64,000 nt of DNA from Myotis daubentonii (taxonomy: Eukaryota > Chordata > Mammalia > Chiroptera > Vespertilionidae): NCBI RefSeq assembly GCF_963259705.1, contig NC_081844.1, forward strand, positions 14,431,715-14,495,714, given 5' to 3'. Under the pieces are notes generated by a model. The model was given only the letters and a program-made list of their open reading frames with translations. It was not told the origin of the DNA and ran no database searches. The first letter of the stretch is position 1, and each line of letters opens with the position of its first letter. The translations under genes were made by a program, and so were the position numbers. Shown piece by piece: positions 34,766 to 45,967 of the stretch.

Positions 34766-35869
34766 AAAAGAAAGTAAAAGAGGCTTTCTTAGAGTGCTCA
34801 GGGGACTTCCAAACACAACTAAGTGGACTGAACTTGATCCTATGACCACCTACAACAAGAAAGGATGAGAAAACAAGCATTTAACTGGGCATCTTGGTCC
34901 CAGAAAGGATGTTGATATTTTGTTAGCAATAAAAAAGGAGGAATGGATAATGGGTAGATAAACAGAAAGTGTCTGCCACACTGACTTTCTAGGGGATATA
35001 TTTAATATTTCAGAGATTATTAGGATGTGTGCTGTAATTTGCTGATAGTTTATCAGCCTGAAGAAATTATTTCTACTCTGGGCATGAGGAGGCCTTTTAA
35101 AATTAGGAAAAAAAATAGTTAAATGTTATCAAAACTAGTGGGACATCTATTGAGAAGATAATATAATGTGGTTGTGTGTTTTTTCCCAATGAATATTGAT
35201 TTAGAGTAACAGTTTCCAATTGTTGAATCATTCTTGCAATTCTGAGATAAATAATGCTTGGAATGAGGTTACTCTCTTATTCTGTTACTATCTTTAATTT
35301 GAAAATACCATACTCATATTTTTTGCATTAATGCTCATAAGTGAAACTGATCTCTAGTTTTCTTCATGCTTTCCTTGTCCAGTTATTTTCATAAGAATTC
35401 TGTAATCACATAGAATTAGACAACTTCTCATCTTTTTTCTGTTTGGACAGTTCAGATAGAATTACCTGTCCCTTCAAGATTGGGTAAAATTTGTTTTAAT
35501 AATATGGGCCTATTGCTTTATTTAGGTAACAGATCTGTGATTATGATTTGTTTTCCCTTTATTATTAATATTTTTAGATTTTCTGTGTTATTGAAACAGT
35601 GGTTATTTTTTCTAGTTTATACATTTTCCTAACATATACATTTTTTAAAAACATCATTCTTACTTTGGCAGTTTTGATGTTTTGCTTACATTTGAATTTT
35701 TTGCCATTGTAATTTCAACATTGATTTCTCCTTTGAAGATGCTATTTAAGAAAATTTTTTAGAAAAATATTCAAGTGAGTAGTGAGTAGGCATTTCTTTG
35801 TATTGTCTTGATTTTGTTATTATTATTATTTCTAATAGTGGGTGTTCATTCTTTTGTGCTACCTAGCAA

Positions 35870-36170
35870 GCATTTAGCCACCCCTCTCATTTTGAAGTCT
35901 CTGTTGGGTGAGTCTTAGCGGAGACTCCAAAGTTGAGGGCAGCAGCAAGATTGCAGTGACAGCAAGTGTCAAATGATACCAGTGCACAAGATAACACCCG
36001 AACTAGACCTTGGCCATGATGTCTGGTTGTCTGTGCCTGGCCTTCTTGCATCTTGCCTAGTTCTCCTGCCTCTAGTCAACTCTGTGGGCTCCCTATTATC
36101 CTTCCAATAAATTTATTCACTGCTTAAAAGAGCCATAGTAAGCTCTAGTGCTTACAACCTAGAAGTGCTT
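35870..36170 (+). mobile_element. LTR-like insertion, family not recognised
   Basis: A non-L1 insert between two L1 pieces. It ends with CCAATAAATTTATTCACTGC about 65 bp before its right edge, which looks like an LTR polyadenylation signal. No clean duplication seen. Confidence 0.35.
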
Positions 36171-36490
36171 TTATTAGTAATTTATGATTTCTTACTTTAG
36201 AGCTAGAAAATGTTCTCCATAAATATTCTGTTTGTGGAAATTTATGGAGATTTTTTTTTCCCCTTTGGGTCCTAAAACACACGTGTTATTAATAGTCCAT
36301 TTTTGCTAGTTTATTAGATACAACATTGTCCTGTATCAAAGTTGCTTCTTACATAATTCAAGTCTTTTTTTAGTTCTATTTGGTTCATTAGCTTCTGAGA
36401 CTAGTGGCTTTAAGTCTCACATTGTTGTTATAAATCTGGCCAGGTCACGGCCATTCTGTCAGTGGACTCCCAAATGTTAGTATCTGTAGG

Positions 36491-37794
36491 CATTTCTCTT
36501 GGGCCAATTTCTCCAGAGAAGAATATTCCGATCCTTTGCCAAGAGAGATATAAGGCCGGCTGCCAACATGCTAACTGAAGAGCATCAAAAGAGAGCCAAG
36601 AATATCCCCACTAGCTATGTATTTTCTCTTGAAATACACTCTTCTCAACTGCTTGTTACAATGCTTTGCCTCTGCCGAAGACACAGTATTCTAACAGATA
36701 CACAGAAATAACCTCCCGTCCTCGGAAGTGTTGGGGAAAGTGGGCAAATATTTTTTGGAGGCAGCAGGATGGAGTGCTAGGGTTTCATTAATCATAACAC
36801 GGACATACACCCCCCTGATTTTATTTATGTCCCTTGCTCCTTCCTGCCCAGGTAACCTATTGTCTTTCCAGAGTTCTGGGACCCAAATGACCTTGCTTCT
36901 CATTTGCATTTCTTCTAAAAGCCCTTAGGCCTTAGCTTTCCCCAAAATGCTAAACAGGACCCACTCACCCAGCTGCTTCCCTTTGTTCTAAATCTGCTGA
37001 CATCTCAGGTCCACAGTCTCTCTTTTACTTTGTGGAACTTTTTATATTTTCATAATATATTTATATTCATAAGAATGTATATACAATGTTTTTTTAAAGT
37101 AGGTTTTTATTAGGGAATGGAGATGTTTCTTTGATATTTTTCCCTCCCTTATTTTGTACTGATAGAAGCAGTAGTATATTTCCTTCCATTTTCTTCTCTT
37201 TTTGAATTTATATAGCTTTTCCCCTGAAGGTTAGACAAGTCAGGGAATGGATTGAAAAGTGAAGTGCCTGGGGTAGAAAATATAAGTAGGCACTTGCTCC
37301 CAAGTATGGACCTTGCATTTATGACTCTGATACTGAATGCTTCTGCTTGCCTTACCCTAGTCCTGACTCTGCTGAAGGCATTCCATTGCCCACACTGGCC
37401 CCAAGGATAGAATTCAGACAGAAAGTCAAAACATTATTGGCCTCTGAGGTCAGTGGATAAAATGTGGAGATCCCAGACAGGTTGGAAATTAATGGAGAAA
37501 GTTCCAGAAAGAGAGGAGTCACAAAAGGGGAGCCACAAAATTTGTGAATTAAGTTCTGTCAAGTTCTTTGTTGATCTCTGAAAAATATATGCATGAGACT
37601 TCAGGGAGCCTAGTACAGGCAAGCTCAACATCCCTTGGAGGATGATAACAGAATCAAAATTCTCTACAATAATCTAAGTATTTTTAGATTTGCAAAGAAG
37701 CTTTAAAATATGGCCTATAATGAAGAAAAGAAATGTTAACAATAACAAGACTACAAATGTTCCAGATTGAATTATTAAACAAGGATCCTATGGT
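36491..37794. other. No gene seen
   Basis: Unique-looking sequence with short open frames only. None resembles a known domain. Confidence 0.4.
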
Positions 37795-37866
37795 GTTTTG
37801 AAAACTTTTATCTTTATTGTTGAAAGTATTATTGATGTCCCCTTTTCCCCCCATTGACCCCCTCCA
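37795..37866 (-). mobile_element. Short L1 3' end
   Basis: CTTTTATCTTTATTGTTGAA followed by a GTATTATTGATGTCCCC-like block and CCCCCATTGACCCCCTCCAT is a reverse-complement bat L1 3' terminus, older than those at 20,289 and 49,106. Confidence 0.7.
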
Positions 37867-37949
37867 TGTAAAAATGATAATATGTTAAAAAATATTTAGA
37901 AAAAAATGGACTTATTGGCAAATTCATGTATCAAAAGTATATTTTATAT

Positions 37950-38390
37950 ATTGAAACTATAAATAAGAACCAGTGCAAATCCTAAACCTAAAAAGTACAA
38001 TAACTAAAATGAAATACATGTTGGACGGTAGTAACAGCAAATTCAACACAACAGTAGAGAAGCGCAGTGAACTGAAAACAGACAACTGTGTGGTGAAGGC
38101 CAGGGGCAGGGGGGCAGGGTTGGAAGGAGGTAGGCAAAGAGGGGGGGAAATGGAAACATCTGTCAGCAATAAAAATATTTTTTTAAAAAAACGAAGGCAA
38201 AATAAAGTCATTTTCAGATAAACAAAAGCTGAGAGAATTTGTCTTCTACAACTTTATAAAAAATGCTAAAGGAAGATTTTCAGACAAAGGTGAAATCATA
38301 GCTTATGAAAATTTAAATCTGTAGGAAGAAATAAAGGGCAGTAGAAATGCTAAATATGTGAAAAAACATAAAAGACCAGCTTTTTTCTTT
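37950..38390 (+). mobile_element. Old HAL1/L1 ORF1-type fragment
   Basis: AAAATGAAATACATGTTGGA with CAGCAAATTCAACACAACAG, and 38,195-38,290 (…TTTTCAGATAAACAAAAGCT…) resemble two separated parts of L1 ORF1. A G-rich, A-rich bat-specific piece lies between them. Confidence 0.5.
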
Positions 38391-38427
38391 TATTATATTC
38401 TTTAAAAGTCAATCAACTTCAGAGCAA

Positions 38428-38431
38428 AATG

Positions 38432-38471
<40 letters not shown>
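38428..38471. repeat. (AAT)n microsatellite
   Basis: About fourteen AAT units directly upstream of a hAT MITE. Confidence 0.95.
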
Positions 38472-38472
<1 letters not shown>

Positions 38473-38480
38473 CTATAGAG

Positions 38481-38716
38481 CAGCGATGGCGAACCTTTTG
38501 AGCTCAGCGTGTCAGCATTTTGAAAAACCCTAACTTAACTCTGGTGCCATGTCACATATAGAAATTTTTTGATCTTTGCAACCATAGTAAAACAAAGATT
38601 TATATTTTTTGATATTTATTTTATATATTTAAATGCCATTTAACAAAGAAAAATCAACCAAAAAAATGAGTTCGCATGTCACCTCTGACACGCGTGTCAT
38701 AGGTTCGCCATCACTG
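38481..38716. mobile_element. hAT MITE (236 bp) with target-site duplication
   Basis: Inverted ends CAGCGATGGCGAACCT and AGGTTCGCCATCACTG, flanked by 8-bp CTATAGAG (38473-38480) and CTATAGGG (38717-38724). Non-coding. Confidence 0.95.
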
Positions 38717-38784
38717 CTATAGGGTTTATTACAGATAATAGCCAAATATATGACAATTAAGGCACAACAAGATGGGAGGGAACA

Positions 38785-39137
38785 TGCTGGGGTCCAGCCC
38801 CAGCGGGTCCAGGGTTTCCCAAAGGTGTGGACTGAGTCGGCGAAGAATGAAGGACACAGAGTCAGTTTTTAGGTGATCATCATAGCCAGATTCTCTTTTT
38901 AATTGTCATCTAACATCTGTATTTATACTATTTGGTCCTCACCTGGGGAAACAACCTTCCTTCTCCTAGCCATTTTCCTCCCCCTATTGTCCTCTTAGAT
39001 CTGCATTTATCCTATTTGATCTTAACCCCATCCATTCCATTCCAAAGGCTAGGGCGTTTCTCATCTCTATTTCAAGGTTCCTTGAAACATCCCTGCAGGG
39101 ACTGCCTCAAGCAGCCAGGGTGGATCGGCTTCCAACA
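38785..39137 (-). mobile_element. Solo class II ERV LTR (353 bp), same family as the RTF1-linked LTRs
   Basis: Plus-strand ends TGCTGGGGTCC and CTTCCAACA (TG...CA), flanked by GGAACA / GGACCA, a 6-bp duplication with one mismatch as made by class II ERV integrases. The stretch GGTGTGGACTGAGTCGGCGA is shared with the LTR at 56,356-56,878. On the minus strand a TATA-like box (plus-strand TATTTATA near 38,920) is present. Confidence 0.85.
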
Positions 39138-39236
39138 GGACCATTGCTGTAAAACTCTTACATTATAAGTGAAATGATGTTATATTAACTCAAGTTAGTC
39201 ATTAATAAGTTAGGATATATACTATAATCTCTAGAG

Positions 39237-39445
39237 CAGCAGTTCTCAACCTGTGGGCCGCGACCCCTTTGGGGGTCAAACGACCCTTTCACAGGGGTCG
39301 CCTAAGACCATCAGAAAATACATATATAATTACATATTGTTTTGGTGATTAATCACTATGCTTTAATTATGTTCAATTTGTAACAATGAAATTGGGGGTC
39401 ACCACAACATGAGGAACTGTATTAAAGGAAGGTTGAGAACCACTG
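39237..39445. mobile_element. hAT MITE (209 bp) with perfect 8-bp duplication
   Basis: Inverted ends CAGCAGTTCTCAACCTG and GGTTGAGAACCACTG, flanked on both sides by CTCTAGAG (39229-39236, 39446-39453). Same family as 20,145-20,288. Confidence 0.96.
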
Positions 39446-39453
39446 CTCTAGAG

Positions 39454-40038
39454 GATGCACTAAAAAGTGTCTGTAGAGGTCTTGGGAAATCAGGAAATAG
39501 CCCTGGAGCCCAAGGTATCATCTAACAATACTCTGAACAGCAATGGTGTTCTCCCAAGCCACTAGCCCTGAGCCCTCCTACTACAGTAAGTAGGCCATGA
39601 CCTAAGCCTTTCTCCCCATGTTAGGGAGAATACAGAAATATGTATAGGTAAAGAGGTATAGGCATATGAAGTGTGTAAGTGACTATCACATTTCAGTCAT
39701 TCTGTGAATCATACCTAGCTCATGTTCTGATTGTCCACTCTGACCTGAATAGTTGTGGTACACTGTGATGGTTGTGTAATTTCTGGAGACAATTGGAAAG
39801 ATCAAGAAGTTTGACTGTAGACCATGTAGGTCTTCTCAGAATAAGCTTGCTTAGTGACACCAGCCTGCACCTCTTGCTTATTCACCAGCTATATTCAACC
39901 ACATACGTGGGAGTAGTATCTGGTGACATTCTGCACATGTCTTGTACACTGATACATATAAGTAAGGTATCACAATAAGCTTCCAATTTGCCTTAGCCAA
40001 ATAGTCTTTACTGCAAGAATTCTTATTACCCAAAGAGT

Positions 40039-40082
<44 letters not shown>

Positions 40083-41270
40083 TGTGTATGTGTGTGTGTG
40101 TCCTGAATCTGCCCATCTGCCCTATTACATTTGAAGAGATCCCTAAATTCCTGTGTGGAAGGTGGAGATTCAAAGAGAGCTACACATGAGACAAACCAAC
40201 TAACCAACCAGTTGCCTTTTATAGCCTTTCTAACTCCTCCCCAAATAGTACACATTTACAAAATTTTACACTTAATGTCATAGGTTCACAAACCCCTTAT
40301 GTTCATTCATGGCTCCCAGGATGTGAATTTTTTAATTAGATAGTAATTAAATTCCTTCCTTTTCTAATATCTGGAGTTTATACCTATCTTTGCATATACT
40401 TTTTGAAGTAGAGAAATTATATTTTATATTGGAGAAAATAAACACACAGACAAAATAGTTCTGTTTAATCCCATGAATCAGTGGGGACCACTTCTAGTGG
40501 TAGGTCTCTCTCAGGCTTATTAGACAATCAATTTCACCTTCATTCTGAAACTTCTGGGAGAAAAATAAATGGGAATTAATATTGGACCGAATTTACCCAG
40601 CTAGAATTCAACCAGAGTAATGAATTTATTATTCAATAAAATACACAGATGACTGTCAATGTCTTTTCCAAGTAGATCAATCAATAAAATTAGTCATTGG
40701 AGCCTTCGCTAGAGTGCCTAGCCTCTCTCCCTACACGACCCTGCACATTTAATCAGCACCCATGTGTTCCAAGGTCAATAGTCTCTGCATGAATTGAATA
40801 TATTTCATCTGAAGGATTTCAAATGCAACAAAAGTTGATCCACTGCAAGATGAAAGAGCTGCTGAGCAGCTGTGATAAAGGGAATTAAAGCCATTGGACA
40901 CTCCTTCTATTGGGAATTAAACTATTTTCACTATGACCCACACATACCAGTCAAGAGCTGACAGCAAATTGAAATGAAAGATGACACAGCAAATCCACTC
41001 TTACATTTGGAACTTATAAAACAGGCAAAATACTTTTAGAAAGAAGCTAATTTTCACTTTTAAAAGTCGTACTTCTCTCTTAGAGGAAATCTATTATTCT
41101 AAAAAAGGCCTATAAAACTCCTCTGTCACTTTTTGGCATAGAAACACAATAATTTTATAATGTCCACAATAACAATTCATATAGGTTTATTGAAAAAATG
41201 TTTATAAAATGTAGTCAAAAGGACATAAAAGTTGTGGAATAACTAATAGTCATAATAGTCAATATTTATA
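39454..41270. other. Mostly unique; (GT)n; possible conserved non-coding stretch
   Basis: No exon found. A long (GT)n run occupies 40,039-40,100. The stretch 40,690-40,980 is free of recognisable repeats and looks well ordered, so it is a candidate conserved non-coding element only. Confidence 0.4.
40039..40100. repeat. (GT)n microsatellite
   Basis: About 60 bp of GT with two GTAT interruptions. Confidence 0.95.

Positions 41271-41319
<49 letters not shown>
41271..41319. repeat. (TA)n microsatellite
   Basis: Roughly 24 AT dinucleotides. A second such run lies at 48,404-48,441. Confidence 0.95.
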
Positions 41320-41322
<3 letters not shown>

Positions 41323-41399
41323 GAGCCTGCCTCACCAAAACTGATAATTGAGGACAATTTAATAAAGGGGCAATTTACAACCTACAGTAGGGTTATATA

Positions 41400-41912
41400 G
41401 TAAAATAATTAGATCCAGTATGATGTGTGTGTACATAGAAAGAAACCGAAATGTATATGGAATTCCCATGTGATTATGGAGGCTGACAATTCTAAAGATC
41501 TGTAGTCCGTAAGCTGGAGACCCAGGATTGCCAATGTATAGTTAAGTTCTAGTTCAAAGTCCTGAGAATCAGGAGGGCCAATAGTATAAATTCCAGTCTA
41601 AAAGTAAAAAGTAACCCAAGAAAAGCTGATATTTCAGTACCAGCCTAAAGGCCACAAAGGGCTACTGTCTCAGCTCAAGTAGTCAGGCAGGAGGAGTTCC
41701 CTGTTACTCAGCTTTTTGGTTCTATTTAGACTTTCAACTGATTGGCTGAGGCCCACCTACATTAGGAAGAGCAATCTGCTTTATTTTGTTTACTGATTCA
41801 AATGTCAATCTCATCCAGAAACATCCTCACAGACACACCAGAATGTTTGACTAAATTTCTGGGTACTCCATAGGCCGTCAAGTTGACTCATTAAATTTAA
41901 CCACCACACAGA
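41400..41912 (-). mobile_element. ERVL-type LTR (MLT2-like), fairly complete
   Basis: The plus strand carries GATTATGGAGGCTGACAATT, AGCTGGAGACCCAGGA, GATTGGCTGAGGCCCACCTA and AAATTTAACCACCACA in the order of a reverse-complement ERVL-class LTR. No internal region adjoins it, so it is a solo LTR. Confidence 0.75.
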
Positions 41913-41943
41913 TGTTGACTGAGCTTAAGAAAACCAAATACTA

Positions 41944-42160
41944 CCCTGGCCAGTGTGGCTCAGTTGGTTGGAGAGTCCTCCTGTACACCAAAAGGTCACC
42001 GGTTTGATTCTTGATCAGAGGACATGCTCAGGTTGCAGGCTCGAACCCCAGTAGGGGATGTGGGGAGTCAGCTGATTGATGTTTCTCTCTCTCATTGCTG
42101 CTTCTCTCTCCCCATCCCTTCCTCTCTCTCTCAAATCAATAAAAACGTGTTGTTGTTGTT
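41944..42160 (+). mobile_element. Ves-like SINE
   Basis: CCCTGGCCAGTGTGGCTCAG head, GGTTTGATTCTTG B-box-like motif, and an AATCAATAAAAACGTGTTG tail. Confidence 0.88.
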
Positions 42161-42412
42161 TTTTTAAAAAAGACAAAGAAAACCAAGTGCCTAGGGCTAG
42201 AAACAGTATCCCCTTCCAGGGCTAGCAATAGCCAAGAGCCAGTACAACCCCTACACTTGGAGAGAGAGTCATTAACACATCTCAGAGAGTACAGAGATTG
42301 CCCAAGGACTGAAACCTTTGGCAGGGAGGAAGCAATGGAATAAATGCCCTAGAGATCTGTTTCCTAATTTTAGGTCAGAATGGGAAAAAAGTAGATATAA
42401 AATATGTATGAG

Positions 42413-42662
42413 CCCTATCTGGTTTTCCTCAGTGGTTAGAGCAGATCCGATTCCAGTCAAGGGCACATGCCTCAGTTGCAGACTCAATCCCTGGCCCCAG
42501 ATTAGGCTGCTTGCAGAAGGCAACCAATCTATGTTTCTCTCTTGCATGGATCTTTCTCTCTCTCTCTGTCTATCCCTCTCTTTTCCACTCCCTCTAAAAA
42601 ATCAATGGGAAAAAAATCTTCCAGTGAGGATTAACAAACAAACAAAACAAACAAACAAACAA
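42413..42662 (+). mobile_element. Ves SINE with (CAAA)n tail
   Basis: GCCCTATCTGGTTTTCCTCA head with a deletion after the A box, and an ATCAATGGGAAAAAAATCTT tail followed by about 50 bp of CAAA/CAAAA units. Confidence 0.85.
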
Positions 42663-42721
42663 AATCATGGATGAGACAAAAAAATCCAGTATAGCATTAC
42701 ATTTAAAATCAGGGAAAAGAA

Positions 42722-43660
42722 TCCTAATATATAAAAACCCTGGGTCCTTCATGACTGGATGCTCAACCAACCGGAAGTCAGTCCTGCAGTCAGTCAGTGA
42801 CCCAGCACTGACTGCTGAGGGGGCTGTGAATCAGGCTCAGAGAGAGGCCTGAAGAGAGAAGGAGAGTCTGATCCATAGCCTCTGTGGCAGCTGTTGATCA
42901 GCACTTGCTTCTCTTTCTCTCCAGCAGCCAGGCCTCCATTTCTGTCCAGGCCTCCACTGGGGCTGCTGATCAGCCCAGCCTTTCTAATCAGGCCCCGTTG
43001 ATAGCCCCAGGGATGGATAACTGGCATAGAAATCAACCAATCAGAACCAGATCTGGGTCAACTGTGAGGAGCAAATGGCTGCCTAGGAGGTGGAGCTTTT
43101 GACACTGACTGGCATAGGAACTGACCAATCAGAACCAAATCTGGGTCAACTGTGAAGAGCCGATTGCTGCCTAGGAGGTGGAGCTTTTGACACTGACTGG
43201 CATAGGAACTGACCAATCAGAACCAAATCCAGGAGAACTGTGAGAAGCCAATGGCTGCCTAGGAGGCGGAGCTTTTGATGCTGACTGGCATAGAAACCGA
43301 CCAATCAGAACCAAATTGGCCTTCAGGGGAGGGCAGTTGGGGGCGAGATCAGGCCAGCAGGGGAGGGCAGTTGGAGGCATCCAGGCTTGCAGGGGTGGGC
43401 GATCAGGCTGGCAGGAGAGCAGTTAGGTGTTAATCAGGCCAGCAGGGGAGTGGTTAGGGGGTGATTAGTCTGGCAGGCAGAAGAAGTTAGGGGCAATCAG
43501 GCAGACAGGCAGGTGAGCGGTTAGGAGCCAGTAGTCCCGATAGGAATTGGGCCTAAACTGACAGTTGGACATTCCCCAAGGGGCCCCAGATTGGAGAGGG
43601 TGCAGACTGGGTGAGGGACACCCACACCCCAGTGCACGAATTTTGTGCACCAGACCTCTA
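42722..43660 (+). mobile_element. Non-autonomous Helitron with 88-bp tandem repeats
   Basis: Starts TCCTAATATATAAAAACCC and ends with hairpin GTGCACGAATTTTGTGCAC (43632-43650) and a CTCTA-T terminus. Three and a fraction 88-bp units (43,023-43,320) each contain a CCAATCAGAACC CCAAT-box-like core. The 3' half shares the GGCAGGGGAGGGCAGTTGG repeats of the Helitron at 3,232. Confidence 0.9.
43023..43320. repeat. 88-bp tandem repeat array, 3.3 copies
   Basis: GGCATAG starts units at 43023, 43111, 43199 and 43287, exactly 88 bp apart. Units differ by a few substitutions and no indels. Confidence 0.93.
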
Positions 43661-43763
43661 TTTAGAGTTATGAAATCATGGCTAAAGCTATAGCCATACA
43701 TGCATACTAGAATTCACTTGGTAGCTTTTATGGTCTGTGGATTGTATTAATATAAGTGCTATA

Positions 43764-43782
43764 AAAAAATACAGATATAGAG
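43764..43782. repeat. HAL1 target-site duplication, left copy
   Basis: AAAAAATACAGATATAGAG, identical to 45949-45967. A 19-bp duplication that begins with a run of A fits L1-endonuclease target priming. Confidence 0.93.
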
Positions 43783-45948
43783 AGGAAACCAAGATGGCAG
43801 CATAGGTAAACACCAGAGTTTGCTGCCTCGAACAACCACTTCAAAAATACAACTAAAAGATGGAACAGACATCATCCAGAACCACACGAAGGCTGGCTGA
43901 GTGGAAATTCTACAACTAGAAGGAAAGAGAAAAGCATACCGAGAATCAGAGGAGGCGCAGTACGGAAGTAAAATACTAAGGTGCATAGGTGCATGCGGAG
44001 CGGGCTGGCGGCTGAGGGCACGGTTGGCGTTTTCAATCGGCAGGGAGTCTCAGGCTCTGAGCTCCTGTTCCGGGCAAGTCTCTAGGGACCCAGACTCATA
44101 CGGGAGAAGCGGGATTGTCTGGCATCTGTCAGAACCCGAGGGCAGTTTTCTCTCCGAGGGGCTTGCAGCGATTACTGGGACACTGAGAAGCAGAGCCTCT
44201 GAGGGCAAGACTGAGAGCAGCCATAACTGCTAGCCCCACCCTGTTGATCCCTTGGGACCTGCCCCGCCCAAGCCCTGCAGGGAAGCTTTTGCTGGATAGC
44301 CTCAGGCAAAGGCTAGATTAGCACCTCCCTAGAGATCCAGGAGCCAAGAAATCCAGAGGTCAGAGTGGGACCATCCAGTTTGCAGCTCCGTGGAACCATA
44401 AAGGACTCACTCAGGGGGCAGACTCAGTGAGCACCGAAGCCCCATTGAAGCAAGTCTTGCCCCAGAGGGGTGTCTCCAGCACAGAAGTTCTCCCACTGCA
44501 GACACAGCTGATTCTCACAGCCAATTGGCCTGGAGGTCAATTCCTCCCAGTGATACCTACAACAATCAAGGCTTAACTACAACAAGACCATGCACAAAGC
44601 CCACAAGGAGGTGCACCAAGAGTGTCTACCTCAGGTAATTGGGACACTTAGCACAGAAAGGCACTCTATCGACACAGCCAAGCATGAAAAATGCCGAGAC
44701 AAAGAAACAGGACACAAATGACAGAAATGGAGAAAAGCAGACTGCTGGATATAGAGTTCAAAACCACACTTTTAAGGTCTTTAAAGAACTGTCTAGAAGC
44801 TGCCAATAAATTTAGTAAGACCCTTGAAAAGACTGGTGAGACCGCTGATAAATGTAGTGAGATCCTCAAGAAATCTAGTGAGACCTTCGATGTTGTGATA
44901 AAGGACCAACTAGAAATTAAGCATACACTGACTGAAATAAAGAATATTATACAGACTCCCAACAGCAGACCAGAGGATAGCAAGAATCAAGTCAACGATT
45001 TGAAATACGAAGAAGCAAAAAACACCCAACTGGAAAAGCAAAATGAAAAAAGAATCCAAAAATATGAAGATATTGTAAGGAGCCTCTGGGACAGCTTCAA
45101 GTGTACCAACATCAGAATTATTAACGTGCTAGAAGAAGAGAGAGAGCAAGGTATTAAAAACCTATTTGAAGAAATAATGACAGAAAACTTCCCCTTCCTG
45201 GTGAAAGAAATAGACTTACAAGTCCAGGAAGCACAGAGAATCCCAAACAAAAGGAATCCAAAGAGGACCACACCAAGACACATCATAATTAAAATGCCAA
45301 GAGCAAAAGACAAAAAGAGTATCCTAAAAGTAGCAAGAGAAATAAAGTCAGTTACCTGCAAGGGAGTACCCATATGACTGTCAGCTGATTTCTCAACAGA
45401 AACTTTGCAGGCCAGAAGGGAGTGGCAAGAAATATTCAAAGTGATGAATACCAAGAACCTACAACCAAGATTACTTTATCCAGCAAAGCTATCATTCAGA
45501 AGTGAAGGTCAGATAAAGAGCTTCACAGATAAGAACAAGCTAAAGGAGTTCATCACCACCAAACCAGTATTATATGAAATTCTGAAAGGTATCCTTTAAG
45601 AAGAGGAGGAAGAAGAAAAAGGTAAAGATATACATTATGAACAACAAATACACATCTATCAACAAGTGAATCTAAAAATCAAGTGAATAAATAATCTGAT
45701 GAACAGTATGAACTGGTGATTGTAATAGAATCAGGGACATAGAAAGGGAATGGACTGACTATTCTTGGATGGGGGAAAGGGGTGTAGGGGATGCGGGAAG
45801 AGATTGGACAATAATCATGCACCTATGGATGAGGACAGTGGGTAGTGAGGGAGGGCGGAGGGTGGGGTGAGAACTGGGTGGAGGGGAGTTATGGAAGGAT
45901 AAAAGAGGAACAAATGTAATAATCTGAACAATAAAGATTTAATTTTTT
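43783..45948 (+). mobile_element. HAL1 (half-L1) retrotransposon, essentially full length
   Basis: About 2.17 kb: an L1-type 5' UTR starting AGGAAACCAAGATGGCAGCA, one ORF1 (44,691-45,599 with an internal stop), then directly a 3' UTR and an AATAAAGATTTAATTTTTTA tail. No ORF2 is present, so no reverse transcriptase or endonuclease is encoded; HAL1 elements rely on L1. Intact ends and a perfect 19-bp duplication point to a fairly young, bat-lineage insertion. Confidence 0.9.
44691..45599 (+). pseudogene. HAL1/L1-type ORF1 protein gene with one premature stop
   Basis: ATG at 44691 opens 228 codons to a TGA at 45375-45377. The same frame continues without further stops to TAA at 45597-45599, for about 302 codons in all. 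It encodes an L1 ORF1p-like RNA-binding chaperone. An N-terminal basic leader precedes a heptad-rich coiled coil (roughly residues 15-110, rich in K/E/L). An RRM-like middle (about 120-190, with the NIRIINVLEEE segment) is followed by a C-terminal domain whose start (…RHIIIKMPRAKDKKSILKVAREIKSVTCKG…) precedes the stop. ATA-TGA-CTG is what a CGA arginine codon gives after a CpG C-to-T change. The truncated product would lose most of the C-terminal RNA-binding domain. Confidence 0.88.
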
Positions 45949-45967
45949 AAAAAATACAGATATAGAG
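45949..45967. repeat. HAL1 target-site duplication, right copy
   Basis: Identical to 43764-43782. It overlaps the A-rich end of the element, so one or two A residues may belong to the tail. Confidence 0.93.

Larger units (their letters stand above)
33340..36490 (-). mobile_element. Old L1 (L1M-type) ORF2/3' region, antisense and interrupted
   Basis: Stretches at 33,340-34,260, 35,160-35,870 and 36,170-36,480 read as reverse-complement L1 ORF2 and 3' UTR (for example TTACAATATTGAATCATTCT; TTGAATCATTCTTGCAATTC). A bat-type L1 3' tail begins at about 33,893 (CTTTATTGTTTAAAGTATTA), so two L1s of different age overlap. A Ves (34,548) and an LTR-like piece (35,870-36,170) interrupt it. Confidence 0.65.

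Noticed and set aside
38785..39137. Second retrogene linked to the solo LTR, by analogy with RTF1
   Set aside because: Both sides of this LTR carry a 6-bp duplication and ordinary flanking DNA; no cDNA adjoins it.
43023..43320. CRISPR-like array
   Set aside because: Repeats are contiguous 88-bp units without distinct spacers, in a mammalian Helitron.
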